From Anniella stebbinsi (taxonomy: Eukaryota; Chordata; Lepidosauria; Squamata; Anniellidae): a stretch of DNA of 64,000 nucleotides. The first letter of the stretch is position 1; every line of letters begins with the position of its first letter. The DNA lies in contig JARDYH010000001.1 of the NCBI GenBank assembly GCA_029215795.1, positions 115,780,533-115,844,532 on the forward strand, in the 5' to 3' direction. Positions 36,061 through 47,815 of the stretch are shown in pieces. The notes beneath the pieces are model-generated. The model was not told the DNA's origin. It ran no database searches and was given only the letters and a program-made list of their open reading frames with translations. The position numbers were made by a program, and so were the translations under genes.

Positions 36061-39000
36061 TGTCTTCTGTTCATTGTTTCAGGTAGTTTCAATTTTGGTT
36101 TCATACTAATAATCTATAAGGGAAAAAAACTTTGGGGAAATAAAAATATATATAAATAAACATGGCAATGATGATAATGATGATAAATAATTCCTTAGCA
36201 ATAAGAAGTGCATGAATTTCCAAGATCTTAATAGTTTAACAGAGGATAGCACTTCCTAAGCATTTCCTGTTATCAAAGATTCCAGTCTTAATAGCGCGAA
36301 GGAAACTTTTCATCTACTTACCAGGTTTCTTACCCAACTCTAAATAGGCTGTTCAGCTGACAGCTACACAGTCTTCTTGTGCTTCTAGATGCAAAGGAGT
36401 TCATATGCCTACAACATCACAGCATATTTATAAACTTTCTACAATATTACCTCATTGTTAATAATTACCTGCTATCCCATAAATTTGGGCTTGCAGTCTT
36501 TATTCCCCCAAATTTCTATGAGCAAAACACGCACAAAACATATACACTCAAAATTTACTACTTAAACCTAAGGGTATAAACTTTTCTAAAATCTAGATAT
36601 CAGGTTTTATAGTGTGTTTACCATATATAGTATTTGCTGTCCATTATCAGCCATTAACTGAAAAGCAAAAACCCTTAAGTATGTTCTTGACCTTGAATAA
36701 TAATAAAGATTTACATTCCAACGCTATTCAAATATACTTTGACATCAAACATGAACTCTTCATTTTTTCAAATAACTTGACCCTGAGCAATGGACTTTAA
36801 CTCCGCATTTTCTCTTCAGATATCCAGACCACCTTGCCAATTAGGTTTTTTGTATCACTTACCCCAAATTCATAGTGGACTTGCTTGTCTTTGTATGCCT
36901 TCTCTTTAGTTTAGCCATATTTTTCCTTGTTTACATCTTCAAATTCTTAATTATGTAATAATTGTCAGTTGTGCTACACCTGATATTTCATAAGAAAATA
37001 TGTTGTATTTCTCTGAGAGATGTTGCTTAGCAATTTCAGTCATCGTCCCCACAATTACAATGAAGCTAAAACGAACTGTACTCTTGAACAGGAAGCCCCT
37101 CCTTCAGAATGTACTGCTTCATTCAGCAAGGTCAGGAATAGAGAGAGCAGAGCTGGCATATGCAGGGACATTGGGGGCAGGGCTTATATGCATATGCTCA
37201 CCCCCACCACCCTTTTAGCCCACACCTGCACTGGGCTATTGTTTAAAATATATGGTCATTACATATGCTGCTATTTATTGAAAATATAATCTATAACATT
37301 CTGTGAAGAGCCCATTCTACTAAAGAAATTTTGTGGCGCTATAAAATATAGTTACAGATCTGCATTCCATGGATACACTGTGGTTATGCTTTTATAATTA
37401 ATATCGAATGGCCAAATGTCAGAAAGTGGATTATTTCCAATTTCTGTTATCAGCGTCTGAGTTCTCTTGGTGGCTACAATTAGAATTGCTATGGAAGACA
37501 GAAAGTATCAACTTTGCTTACATGCAAAATATATCCCATTGAAGTCAATGGCAAATTTCTAGTTTATTTGAAGGCATCTTTATTTTATATCCTAGTGCCT
37601 CCACAGATGTTAATCCATTTAAAGGCATCTGTAATGTCATTCCAATGGGGGCAATTCAATAAAATGTTGCTTGTATTTCTGCTATGCTAATGTTCTAATC
37701 TAAGCATTTAACAGATGTCCTAAGAGAACATTTTTTTTACAGATATGCTGAATACAATAACATGAACCATAAAAAGGATATTGGCACTTCCACTAATAGC
37801 TTTTTTAAAAAAACTTCATTTCTAAATAACAGGAGATGTGGGAATATACATTGGTCTCCTTTGGCAACCTTTTGATGTTGAAACCAAACTTTTGGAATTA
37901 TAATTCATACTAAATATGGATCAACACACTGATCTGTTTTATGCATGAATAATGTGTTCATGCTACAACATGTTTTTAAGATTTTTTGTTTCAGCTGTCC
38001 TTTTCTGTGCAATTTTCACAAGTGGTTTTGGGACCATAAGCAAAACATCAAGTTAGCATCTCCTGCAAATTATGTGTTTTCCAGTGGTTATTTTAATATG
38101 TGGCAGAGGACTATGCAACAAAGAACTAAAGCTACATAAAGTTTTCAGGTCCAAAGCTCAGATGGCTCTGTACCTTTAAGAAATGCATCAAAGTAAAAAT
38201 GTGTAAGATGTAGTTTCTTCTGTCATGAATGCAACTTTGTAAGTTAAGCTGGAGAAGGAGAAAAGGGTGTGTGCTAGTAGAAGAGGAGAGGCTGTGATAT
38301 GCAATATCCTATGGACTTTGCAATCCCTTCCCTACCCACCAAAAGGTAAGTCAGCTGGACAGGCTGCTTTCTGTGTCTAGCTGCTTTCTGCATTTTAAAT
38401 GGGAGAACAGAGGTGAAATCGGCTCTGTCCTCATCTCACCTTATCTGTCTCTTGCCAGTCGGGCATAGGATAGGCAGAGAGCTCCAAACTCAGAGCCTTC
38501 TATCTATCAGGAGCACAGACCAAAGGATTGTGACTTTGATTTATTTAATTGATTTTAGCATCTCCCTGATTCATTTTCAAAAAAGAAATAAAAGTGGTTC
38601 ACATAATTAGCATAAACCCTTAAAATATTTTTTTTTAAAAAAAAAAAAGCAGGAAAGACACACCAGCAGATAATAGAACAAATCAAACAGGAAAGTAAAG
38701 CCACTTAGGAAGTAACAAAGTAAAGCCACTTAGGAATGTAACTCCCATTATTCACAGCTGGACCCTTTCTGCACCAGGCAGTTTACCCGGGATGGACCCC
38801 GGCTGCTCCCTGTGCAGCCACATGATGCACAGGATGTAGTGGGGGTGTGGGGTGGGCATGGGATTTTTCCTGGTTCCCTGGAATTAGATAAATCCCAATC
38901 CTTTTGCAGTCTCGGGAAGTTCCCGGGACCGCGGAAGAATGTGGCTGGCCGCCCCGGTGCACCAACTGCACCGATGGCCACGGAGCCGCACCATGCAGCT

Positions 39001-39804
39001 CTGAGGCCATCAGGAGACGGGGAAGCGGAATCACCATGCCCAGGATGGCAGGGAGAGGGGGACTGGATCACACACAGATTTTTATTAAATACTCACTTTT
39101 GCGGAGCAGCGCTCCTCCGCGGATCCTTGTAAAAAAATGGTGGCTGTGACTTCTGATGGCCTGGGAGAAGTGGCTACTTCTGGGTTTGCCCGCTCCAATA
39201 TCCAGCCAACTCCAAAGGCCTCCTTTAAAAGGACAGGTTTGTAATTCCCAGTAATGAGACCAGATGGCCCTCCTTCAGGATGGCATTTCTGAAGGTAAGC
39301 AGCACAACTGCTCTTCATAGCTACCTGCTGGACATTAGCCAGCAGGGGAACAGGGAATTGGATATCAGATGTTGAGCAGAGCATATTGGAGAGCATGCAT
39401 ACAAGAGAAGCTAATCCTTAAGGTTACAAGGCTTCATGCAGTTTAGGGGTATAAAGGTAAGAACCAACACCTGGAATTCAGATAGATAACCACAGCAGTG
39501 CACTGGAAGGGGATGGGGAACCAGACTGAGCCTGGGTTCTTCTGAGATGCATAGTTGCTACTACTGCTGATGGAAATAGCAAGGACTCCTGGCTGAATTC
39601 AACTCGCCTCACTTTTCTTGTTTTGGGGAGGAACGGGGTACTACAGGCCATAATTGTAGTCTCAGTCCTCTAGTAGCTTCTTAAAAGCATTTCCTGTTCT
39701 TAGTCTGCAAAAAGTGAGTGTTGATTGTTTTTGTTTACAATTTTATAGAATTGAGTTATATGTTATAAAACAATGTTTCTCCACTTCCCTCACCTTTTAT
39801 GCAG

Positions 39805-39950
39805 CATTTGAGAGTTTGCCACCTGCACAGTATAAAGAAACTATGAACACTATTCTCTTGTGGATACAGCAGTCAGAAGCCAAGCTCTCCATACCTCAAG
39901 TTATTGTCACAGAATTAGAAATCATGGAGAAAAGGCTCAGGGAGCTAAAG
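39805..39950 (+). CDS. DMD: Dystrophin exon 22 (spectrin repeats 5 and 6)
   Basis: This 146-bp exon takes two bases to complete the split codon and ends in phase 0. It encodes FESLPPAQYKETMNTILLWI, then QQSEAKLSIPQVIVTELEIM and EKRLRELK, the start of repeat 6 with its helix-A tryptophan. The codon split between exons 21 and 22 reads ACA (Thr), where human has Ile. The acceptor is ctcaccttttatgcag and the donor AAG|gtaaat. The length equals human exon 22. Confidence 0.97.
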
Positions 39951-40115
39951 GTAAATACAGAGAGCGTGGCAAGACAGTTTTATCACTGTTGATAAACAGT
40001 TGGGTTTGGTATAAGGGATCATTGAATTATACTGAAGGTTTTCTAAACATTAAGACATTGTGGTATAAATCCTTAGCCTGAAACTGATGAAAGCCATTAT
40101 TTTTTAATGTCACAG
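39951..40115 (+). other. DMD: DMD intron 22 (165 bp)
   Basis: This very short intron runs from gtaaat to aatgtcacag, with a T-rich tract (attattttttaatgt) before the acceptor. It contains no repeat. Confidence 0.95.
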
Positions 40116-40328
40116 GCTTTACAGAGTTCCCTTCAAGAGCAACAAAGTGGGCTCAACTATTTAAGCACAACTGTTGAAGAGATGTCTAGGAAAGCTCCTG
40201 CAGAAGTCAGTCAGAAGTATCAATCAGAAATTGAGGGGATCCATGGCCGTTGGAAGAAGCTATCTGCTCAGCTTGTGGAGAACAGCCAAAAACTTGAGGA
40301 GCTGATAACTAAGTTGCAACAGTTCCAG
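40116..40328 (+). CDS. DMD: Dystrophin exon 23 (spectrin repeat 6)
   Basis: This 213-bp exon is in phase 0 at both ends and encodes 71 residues. The frame reads ALQSSLQEQQSGLNYLSTTV, then EEMSRKAPAEVSQKYQSEIE and GIHGRWKKLSAQLVENSQKL, ending KLQQFQ. These are the second and third helices of repeat 6, with the expected GRWKKLS tryptophan. The acceptor is aatgtcacag and the donor CAG|gttagc. This is the orthologue of the exon that carries the nonsense change in the mdx mouse. Here the frame is fully open. Confidence 0.98.
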
Positions 40329-41105
40329 GTTAGCTGGGTTCCCCCCACTTATTCATAAGATGACAACTTGGGGACAGGGTATCTGAGACATCACCTTCTC
40401 CGTTACTAATCTCCACATTCACTGTGGTCATCAGAGGGCATTCTCCTGGTGGTTCCACATGGACTCATGGCCCGAATGGAGTCTACCAGGTGAAGAGCCT
40501 TCAGTGTGGTAGCCCCTTTCCTGTGTAATTCTCTGCCTTTGGAGATCAGGCAAGCACCAACATTGTGTTGCTTCTGGAGCGTGTTTGAATATTATTATTA
40601 TTATTATTATCTCTCTTTTCTCGCTTGTGCCGGTTTTTCTAGATGGACATGACGAGCTTTGTCAAGTCATGCTGTCTTTTACTGATTCAGGAATTTCCTA
40701 ACCATTGAGCATGTTTTAAGTATGACTGCTTTCTGGATGTTGGTGTGGATGTGTTTTGGTACACCCAGTTTATGAAGGTTTTCTGTATAGTTTTTTTATG
40801 TGATGCTGGTGACTGATGTGACTAACCGAATAATTGTGACCTTTTCCTGTTGCCATTGTTCTTTAACTTCCATAGCCAGTGGTGTATATTTTTTGCACTT
40901 TCCCACTTCCTTTTCTACAACATTTTTGTGATTAGATCTTGCTATGTAGATGAGGTAAGTGTGTTTTTCTTTTTTGTCTGTAACTTATGTCTGATTGGTT
41001 GCAGGGTATTGTTTTGTCCGTATGAATTGTTCTGCCCCATTTTCATTATTATTATTCCCATCTGCTGTTCACCACTCTGAAATCTTGGTTATGGAGTGGC
41101 ATACA

Positions 41106-41141
<36 letters not shown>

Positions 41142-42242
41142 TTAGAGTGCAATCCTATGCATCCTAGGAGTTGTAGGACTTTTTCCTGCCTAAACATACA
41201 TAGTATTGCACCCTTAGTGTGATAAATTAAATAATATGAATCTCCGCACGCACACACACATCCTCTACCAAAAGTGGTACACAAGGAATAAGATGACACA
41301 TTGTGTCTAGGACACAAGTTTCTATATAGTGATGAATACAGGGCAATACAGAGTTTTGTGTGTGTTAGGAGGATACTGGATGCCTGCCCCCCACAACTAG
41401 CTTTGGGTCACCTGTTACAGCTGATACACATGCAGAAACCTGCTATTCCACATTGATTGTGATATATCTATACACACACACACATATTTGCAGAATGTTT
41501 CTTAATTATACAAATTAACCATCTCTCTCTAGCTATTTTTTACCACAGTAAAAATAATTGACTTTGTTCACTATTTCAAGCTATTGGAATTTGTTTCATA
41601 ATCCAGTTGCCTAGGTGGGAAGTTTCAATATGGGGAGAAAAGCAAATATTGTCTGAGACAGGAGTTTACTAGGCAAGATTGGCTGGTGTAAGACAACTGA
41701 GTGCTAACTTGCTTCCAATTGCTTTTCCTGTACACTTGCAAATAAGAAGGTTGTTATAACAAAAGGTGCTATGTCAGGTATTGTCTGCTCATAAGAACCT
41801 GCCTGGTCAGAGGCTGCCCAGAAAGCCTAATGTATGGAGAAATGGAACGTGTGAAAAAATATCCATATGTGTACATTATCTATCAATCTATCTATCCATC
41901 TGTTACATATTCTCTATGCAAACACAAGTGATGGTTACTATACTACTGATAGACCACAATATATACATGTAATATATTTCATAATATATTTCATTTTTAA
42001 AATATTTGGTAGACAAAAAGGGAGAAATTTATTTCCTAAGATGAGAATAAATAAGCAATTACACTAAATGATGAAAAACAATAGCAAATATATTTTTCGT
42101 TATTTGCATTTTTAAAAAAGCTTTTTCAGATGAATTGCTAATCTTAAAATTACTCTTTGTGTTTAGTCGTAGTGTCATGCTAAGTTATTTTATCACTGGT
42201 AAATGTTTCATGTAACCAAATGCAGTGCTTTTTCAAAAACAG
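40329..42242 (+). other. DMD: DMD intron 23
   Basis: This 1914-bp intron contains LINE-like 3' sequence from about 40560 to 41140 with short (ATT)n runs and a (TA)n run at 41112-41138, then a half palindromic element at 41143-41217. From 41220 to 42242 there is only AT-rich sequence with short ca and tctatc repeats. The acceptor tttttcaaaaacag has an interrupted tract. Confidence 0.85.
40560..41140 (+). mobile_element. Probable LINE-type 3' fragment with AT-rich tail
   Basis: A T-rich body with internal (ATT)n at about 40590-40609 leads to ggagtggcatacaaatatta and a (TA)n tail. That ending is of the same form as the gggcggtataca endings of other reptile retroelements. No coding frame survives and the family is not assigned. 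Confidence 0.35.
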
Positions 42243-42356
42243 AATGACACTAAAACTCTGAAGAAATGGATGGCTGAAGTGGATGTTTTTCTAAAAGAAG
42301 AGTGGCCTGCCCTTGGAGATTCAGAAGCACTTGAAAAACAGCTAGAACAGTGCACA
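42243..42356 (+). CDS. DMD: Dystrophin exon 24 (start of spectrin repeat 7)
   Basis: This 114-bp exon is in phase 0 at both ends and encodes 38 residues: NDTKTLKKWMAEVDVFLKEE, then WPALGDSEALEKQLEQCT. It covers the first helix of repeat 7 and is almost the same as human from TLKKW to GDSE. The acceptor is aaaaacag and the donor TGCACA|gtaagt. The gtaagt donor makes up for the A before the cut. The length equals human exon 24. Confidence 0.98.
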
Positions 42357-43349
42357 GTAAGTAATGACTTTGTGTTATATTTCATGTCTAAAGTTGATCG
42401 TAGTACATATCAAGAATCCTCCTTATCCATAACCTTCCTACAAATGCAATTACCCTCAATCACTTTTTGGAGACTTTGTGTGTTTATTTTAGGAAGCCTT
42501 AGGAGTGTGTGATCTTTGATCATTCATTGTAGATTTGAGATTATGGGGAATAAAGTTAAAAAGGGGGGAAATGTTTGGAATACAGATGGTGGGACGAAGA
42601 TGTTCTTATTTGTTTATTCATCCCACATATGTGAAGCTGCTTTGAAGGCCATATGGCAGAAAGGCAAGGTATATGTTTAATAAAAACAAATGTAAATATG
42701 TTTGGTCAACAGATAATTAAAGAATTATGACAATTGTTATTGTTTTCAGAAGAATGAACTCCTTAAATGTTTGGATGATTCCTTGCTCTACAAGGCAAAT
42801 ACTGTATGTCTTTCTTTATTAGAAGGGCTATTTCCCATCATAACGTTGTCAGATATTCTTCTAATTTTCCTTTTGTGACCAGAGAGAGAGAGAGAGAGAG
42901 AGAGAATTATTCAGTCAGGAATTAAGTAAGTGAGTAAAAGATACTAGTCCTAGAAGAATTATGAAAATCACACTCATAAAGTATTTGAACATTATTATTT
43001 TAATTAACTAATCACCTGGGCCATTGTCCTCTTCCGGTAGGTTGATAAAGTAAGGCAACATAGGTTTAATTGGGAAAATTAAACTGGACAGGAGTATAGT
43101 ATGTGTCACATCAGTAGTTTGGCTGCAAGAGTGTTGACAGTGTTAGGCAGGGGTCTAAACTTTGGACAGCACCTGTTTTAAGGTTTGCCTGCACATTCTG
43201 TTATGTGGTTGCTGTCGTGACTCAAGCCCACCCCAGGCTTCTGCTCACGAACTTTAGGCAAACTGACACACTCCAAAACAGTGAGACCTCTTTTATTGTG
43301 AAATCAGATGGAATTAAAGCATAACGGTTTCATTTCTGCATACACACAC

Positions 43350-44742
43350 TTGAACCGGCTTCAGGGCAGGATACGGAGTTGAGACTGCTATGGTCGCCTT
43401 AGTGGATGATCTACGCCTGAGTATTGACAGGGGGAGTGTGACCCTGTTGGTACTCCTGGACCTCTCAGCGGCTTTCGATACCATCGACCATGGTATTCTT
43501 CTGGAACGCCTGAGGGGATTGGGAATCAGGGGCACTGTGCTTCAGTGGTTCCGGTCCTATCTCTCGGGCAGGTTCCAGATGGTAATGCTTGGGGATAGCT
43601 GCTCTTCAAAGAAGGAGCTGCTATGTGGTGTACCACAAGGTGCCATCCTTTCCCCAATGCTGTTTAACATTTATATGAAACCACTGGGAGAGATCATCTG
43701 GAGGCATGGGGCGGGGTGCTATCAGTACGCTGATGACACCCAAATATATTTCTCTGTGCCTTCGACAACATCATCAGCTAAGGATAGTGTGTCTCCTCTG
43801 AATGAATGTTTGGAGGCGGTAATGGGCTGGATGAGGAAAAACAAACTGAAGCTGAATCCAGACAAGACGGAGGTGCTCGCTGTCAAAGGCCACAACCTGG
43901 GTTTGGAGGTGTGTCAACCGGTTCTGGATGGGGTTACACCCCCCCTGAAAGACTGTGTTCACAGCTTGGGGGTACTCCTGGATCCGTCGCTCCAAATGAC
44001 AGCCCAGATAGATGCGACAGCCAGGAGTGCCTACTATCAGCTTCGGCTGATATGCCAGCTGCGCTCCTTCCTAGAGTTGGAAGACCTAAAGATGGTAGTG
44101 CACTCACTGGTAACTTCGAGGCTCGACTTCTGCAATGCGCTGTACGTAGGGCTACCTTTGTGCCTAGTCCAGAGACTTCAATTAGTTCAAAATATGGCAG
44201 CCAGGTTGGTCACTGGTACACCTAGGGGTGACCACATAACACCAATCTTGAAATCACTCCACTGGCTGCCCATTAGTTTCCGGGCGATGTATAAAGTGTT
44301 GGTTATTACCTTTAAAGCCCTACATGGTTTGGGTCCAGGTTACCTGCAGGATCGCCTTCTCCCATATAATCCACCCCGCACACTCCGGTCCTCTGGGAAG
44401 AATTTACTCCAGTCAGCCAGAACTAGGCTGACGAGTGTTACCCAGAGGACCTTCTCTTCTGCCGCTCCCAGGCTGTGGAATGGCCTGCCGGAGGAGATTC
44501 GACAAATTAGCAGTCTTCTGGAATTTAAGAAAGCCGTGAAGAATGCTCTCTTCCAGCAGGCCTATCCAGTTTAATTTTAAGATGTTTTTAGTAATGTATT
44601 TGTTTTTATCTGTTTTAATGGTTTATTATTGTTTTTATATTTATACTTAGTGTTGTTCCCCGCCTCGATCTAGATGGAGAGGCGAGTTAGAAATGAAATG
44701 AAATGAAATGAAATAAATAAATAAATAAATAAATAAATAAAA
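43350..44742 (+). mobile_element. L2-type LINE, 5' truncated, inside the LTR
   Basis: The element starts abruptly in the reverse transcriptase (TGFRAGYGVETAMVAL, frame open from about 43353). It runs through a 3' UTR with gttgttccccgcctcgatct and ends in an (aaatg)n/(aaat)n tail at about 44694-44742. The L2/CR1 group uses such short tandem tails. The surrounding LTR continues on both sides, so this insertion is the younger event. Confidence 0.88.
43390..44574 (+). pseudogene. L2 reverse transcriptase, N-terminally truncated but open
   Basis: A 394-residue frame is open to the natural stop. The palm motifs are present: LLDLSAAFDTIDH (Asp 23 and Asp 30), GVPQGAILSP (80-89) and the catalytic YADD (113-116). 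They are followed by the conserved C-terminal LVQNMAARLVTG, HITPILKSLHWLPI and ALHGLGPGYL. The endonuclease domain and the start of the reverse transcriptase are missing, so no full enzyme can be made. The first Met is just the first in frame, not a real start. The absence of stops suggests a fairly recent insertion. Confidence 0.88.
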
Positions 44743-46539
44743 TAAGCTGAAGATGGACCAGATAGCTTTCAGGTACAACGGCTTAATGTGAACAGCAATC
44801 ACTCAGGGGGAGACATTTAGAGTTGGCCCCCTGTCCCATGCGGTCAGCAGCGGCCACACACACTGACTCATCAGGAACACGAGCAAAACTCAAAGGGAAA
44901 ACCCCAGCACAGAAGTGCATGAAGTCTGACAGTACACAGATCCATCTTGTACCAAACCAGACTCAGCCTGCCAGGAACACTGAGCTGATCACGTAAGCAA
45001 GATGTCAGGGGACGAACCTCTTTGACCTAGGAACCCCTCTGCCTGTAACAAAAGACTCTGAAAGGAGGCTCTCTCGCAGGTCACACACACACACAATTCC
45101 AGAACAGCAACGATCAGCCTCAGGGTTTCCCTGTGCCCGTACTTTGGGTCCATGCAGGGAAAGCAGGCTATAGAACACGAATCCAGAACAGTAATCTGCA
45201 AGTCTAAATCTATGAAAAGCCTCACAGCACTTTTCATGGCACAGTTCTTAGAAATTCCAAGTCCAAATAGCAACAGAACATGTACAGAGTGCATCCAACA
45301 TCTCCAAACAAGATAGAATCCCAAACACGAGGAGTTTCATGGCAAGCGTAGAACAGATGGTAACCGTAGAACAGTCGAACAGTCGAACAGATGAATTCCT
45401 AGCAAAGGGCCTCCCCTTTGCTCGTTCTACTATATAGGATGGAGGCTGGCTAATTCCAAGCCACTTTGACAGACAGGACTTCAGGCCTGTAATCCAAACT
45501 CATGTGCCAACAGGGCAGCACAGTTCAACCTCCTCTTGATGGCAACACTATGTGAGAGACAGCTTGCAAGATAGGCCCCACCTTTTGTAAACATACATTT
45601 GTTCTCAAGGAAACTCAAGGCCTCAGCTAGCAGCCACAGATAAGCACAGAACAGAGACAATTGCCAAGCTTTCAACTCACAATTCACTAGGCCAGCCTAG
45701 TGAATTGTCCATGAAGCACCTGACATCTGACAGTTGCTCTAGGGCAGTTGTAGGCAACCTTTGTGGGCTCCTGGGTACATTTAGAATTTTGCGGGCACCA
45801 CCACAAGGTTAGCTGCCAAATATATCTCTTCAATCAATGTATCTTTTCTAAAACCATTTCTTCCTCTATGCTCTTCTTTCTGCTTGAAGAGAATGCCCTT
45901 GAGTGTATGTATAATGATCCATTCCTACTGTTGCGAGTGGAACTTTGCACTTCATTATAATTGTCAAGCCTGGGGGCCTGGGAGGAGTGGGTTCCACCAC
46001 AAAGGCACCTGGGATACATATCGGAGCTGGCTAGAGGACTAATGGGGCCGCAGCAAGCCTGATGGTCTTTTGGGCGTATTGTGGGTTGTTCTGCAAAAAA
46101 CCATTCCACCATAGCTTATTTGCACAGTGGCTTGGCATGATGAGCAAATTCGCCCAGTGTCTTGTATGCCTCTTGCTTCCATTTTGACTCTTGTAGGTTT
46201 TTGTTATCAGCAAGTTGCCAAAGTCAACCTTAGACAATTAGAGCACATCTGGAGCACATCTGGGGGTGGGATTCTGTATATACAATGTAGTAAGGTTCCT
46301 TCCTGGTGTATGAGAAATTCTGGTGGAAATTCTCATGTTGCATGTAACATACAGTTCGATCCTTGATGATATCATCCTTAGTGGTAACCTAATAGAGGAA
46401 GAAGGGACTTGTGACCCATAACTCTGATGAAGAGGAAAGAAAGGGCAGCCCCAGAAAACAAAACAAAAAGAGAGAAGAGACAGAGCTTCAAACCTGTTGG
46501 TTAAACATGGTAATTTATTGTTACACAAATCGGCCAACG

Positions 46540-46810
46540 CATTGCAATCCCAGGCTGTGGAATGGCCTGCCGGAGGAGATTCGACAAATTAGCAGTCTTC
46601 TGGAATTTAAGAAAGCCGTGAAGACTGCTCTCTTCCGGCAGGCCTATCCAGTTTAATTTTAAGATGTTTTTAATAATGTATTTGTTTTTATCTGTTTGAA
46701 CGGTTTATCTATTTTATTGTTTTATATTTATATTTGGTGTTGTTCCCCGCCTCGATCTAGATGGAGAGGTGGGTTAGAAATGAAATAAATAAATAAAATA
46801 AATAAATAAT
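46540..46810 (+). mobile_element. L2-type LINE 3' end, second copy
   Basis: From caggctgtggaatggcctgc (about 46550) to the aaataaataa tail, it is nearly identical to 44468-44740. The frame again ends LFRQAYPV. Only about 260 bp is present. Confidence 0.88.
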
Positions 46811-46900
46811 GATTTGTAAAGCCCTACACAACTAGGGACCGGACTATTTGAAAGGCTGCATTTTCCCGTATGAGCCTTCTCCAACTTGCTGCTTGCCAGA
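46811..46900 (+). mobile_element. LINE fragment (L2-like)
   Basis: The sequence gtaaagccctacacaactag, then ggaccggactatttg matches the FKALHGLG region of L2-type elements at the DNA level. A related, longer fragment is at 47540-47815. Confidence 0.5.
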
Positions 46901-47539
46901 TGTAGTGAGGTTGTGTAAAAATTGCCTCTCCTATGTAGCATAATCTGTCTTTGTTCTTTTGAGATTTTTGTTTTGTTCTGGAATCTTGGTGTCTTCCTCC
47001 TCCTGTACACTGTAGTTGGGATCATAGTGACATCTTCCCCTGAGCCTATGTTAAATTCAACTTGGAGATCTCCTAAGGTCAGGGTGGTTCATTTGAACTG
47101 CTAATGGCTATTTTCATATTGCAGGTGTAATGTTCTAGGGGATCCAGTGTAAGTTTGGGGAGCAGCACACTGATGCATTTTAGATATTTCCTGCATATTG
47201 TTTCTCAAGCTGGACATTGTCTCTATTATTGACTTTCTAACCCATGGCCATTATTTTCCATCACTGTTGTATTCATTTAAAAATAAAACCATACATGGTT
47301 TCTCTAAGTTTGTGGAAGTCTGGATATGTAGTATCTTTCCTGTTTCCAGGGTTTCTTCTTCCCACCATTTATGGTTTCAGATGTGGCCTCCTGTTTAAAG
47401 TTATTCCTGAGAGGTTTCTATTGTTCCTACTATAAAGGAACTCTGGAAGGCCTTGGTCTTGGCTGTCTGGAATATGAAATCAGAGTAATTTTGCAGAGTT
47501 CCATACATGTGGCTGAAAAATTAAATAAACTGGTTATGA

Positions 47540-47815
47540 GTGCTGGTTATGACCTGTAAAACCCTACATAACTTGGGACCAGACTATTTGGAACACTTCA
47601 TTTTCCCATTTGAGCCTTCCTGGTTTTTAAAGATTCTTGGGGTGGGGGCTATCCTACCACTGCCACAAGGGGGAGCTCTTTTGGTGGCAATTCCCAGGCT
47701 CTGGAACCTCCTGACCAAGACGGCCAAGCTAATTCCATCTTTGTTGTCATTCGACTGGCAAGAAAAGATATTTGTATCCAGACAGGTTTTTAAGCTGACT
47801 TATTTGCTGAAGTAG
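47540..47815 (+). pseudogene. L2-like LINE C-terminal fragment
   Basis: The frame CKTLHNLGPDYLEHFIFPF, then IPRLWNLLTKTAKLIPSLLS aligns with the last part of L2 reverse transcriptases (compare ALHGLGPGYL and APRLWNGLPEEI in the copy ending at 44574). It has many substitutions, so it is older than that copy. Confidence 0.7.

Larger units (their letters stand above)
27008..39804 (+). other. DMD: DMD intron 21
   Basis: This 12797-bp intron includes a retroelement 3' end at 27100-27402, LINE-tail-like sequence near 27715-27860, a GC-rich duplicated block at 27950-28325, the second copy of a dispersed repeat at 30835-31216, and a 2-kb CR1 at 34032-36060. A GC-rich block at 38750-39150 looks like a diverged mobile element but has no ends that I could find. 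In 28500-30800, 31220-34030 and 36070-38740 I see no gene and no repeat that I can name. Confidence 0.8.
43213..45732 (-). mobile_element. Solo LTR interrupted by an L2 element
   Basis: The + strand begins TGTCGTGACTC (43213) and ends CATCTGACA (45732), so the LTR has TG...CA ends on either strand. It is flanked by a perfect 5-bp duplication GTTGC (43208-43212 and 45733-45737). On the minus strand there is a TATA-like box (ctatatag, 45430-45437) and a poly(A) signal AATAAA (complement of 43292-43297) followed by agaggtctcac. Removing the L2 insert (about 43350-44742) leaves roughly 1.1 kb. No viral coding region is present, as expected for a solo LTR left by recombination. Confidence 0.8.

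Noticed and set aside
38748..39396. Overlapping frames of about 100 codons in a GC-rich block of intron 21
   Set aside because: Several frames overlap on both strands in one GC-rich patch, with no domain. It more likely reflects a diverged mobile element.
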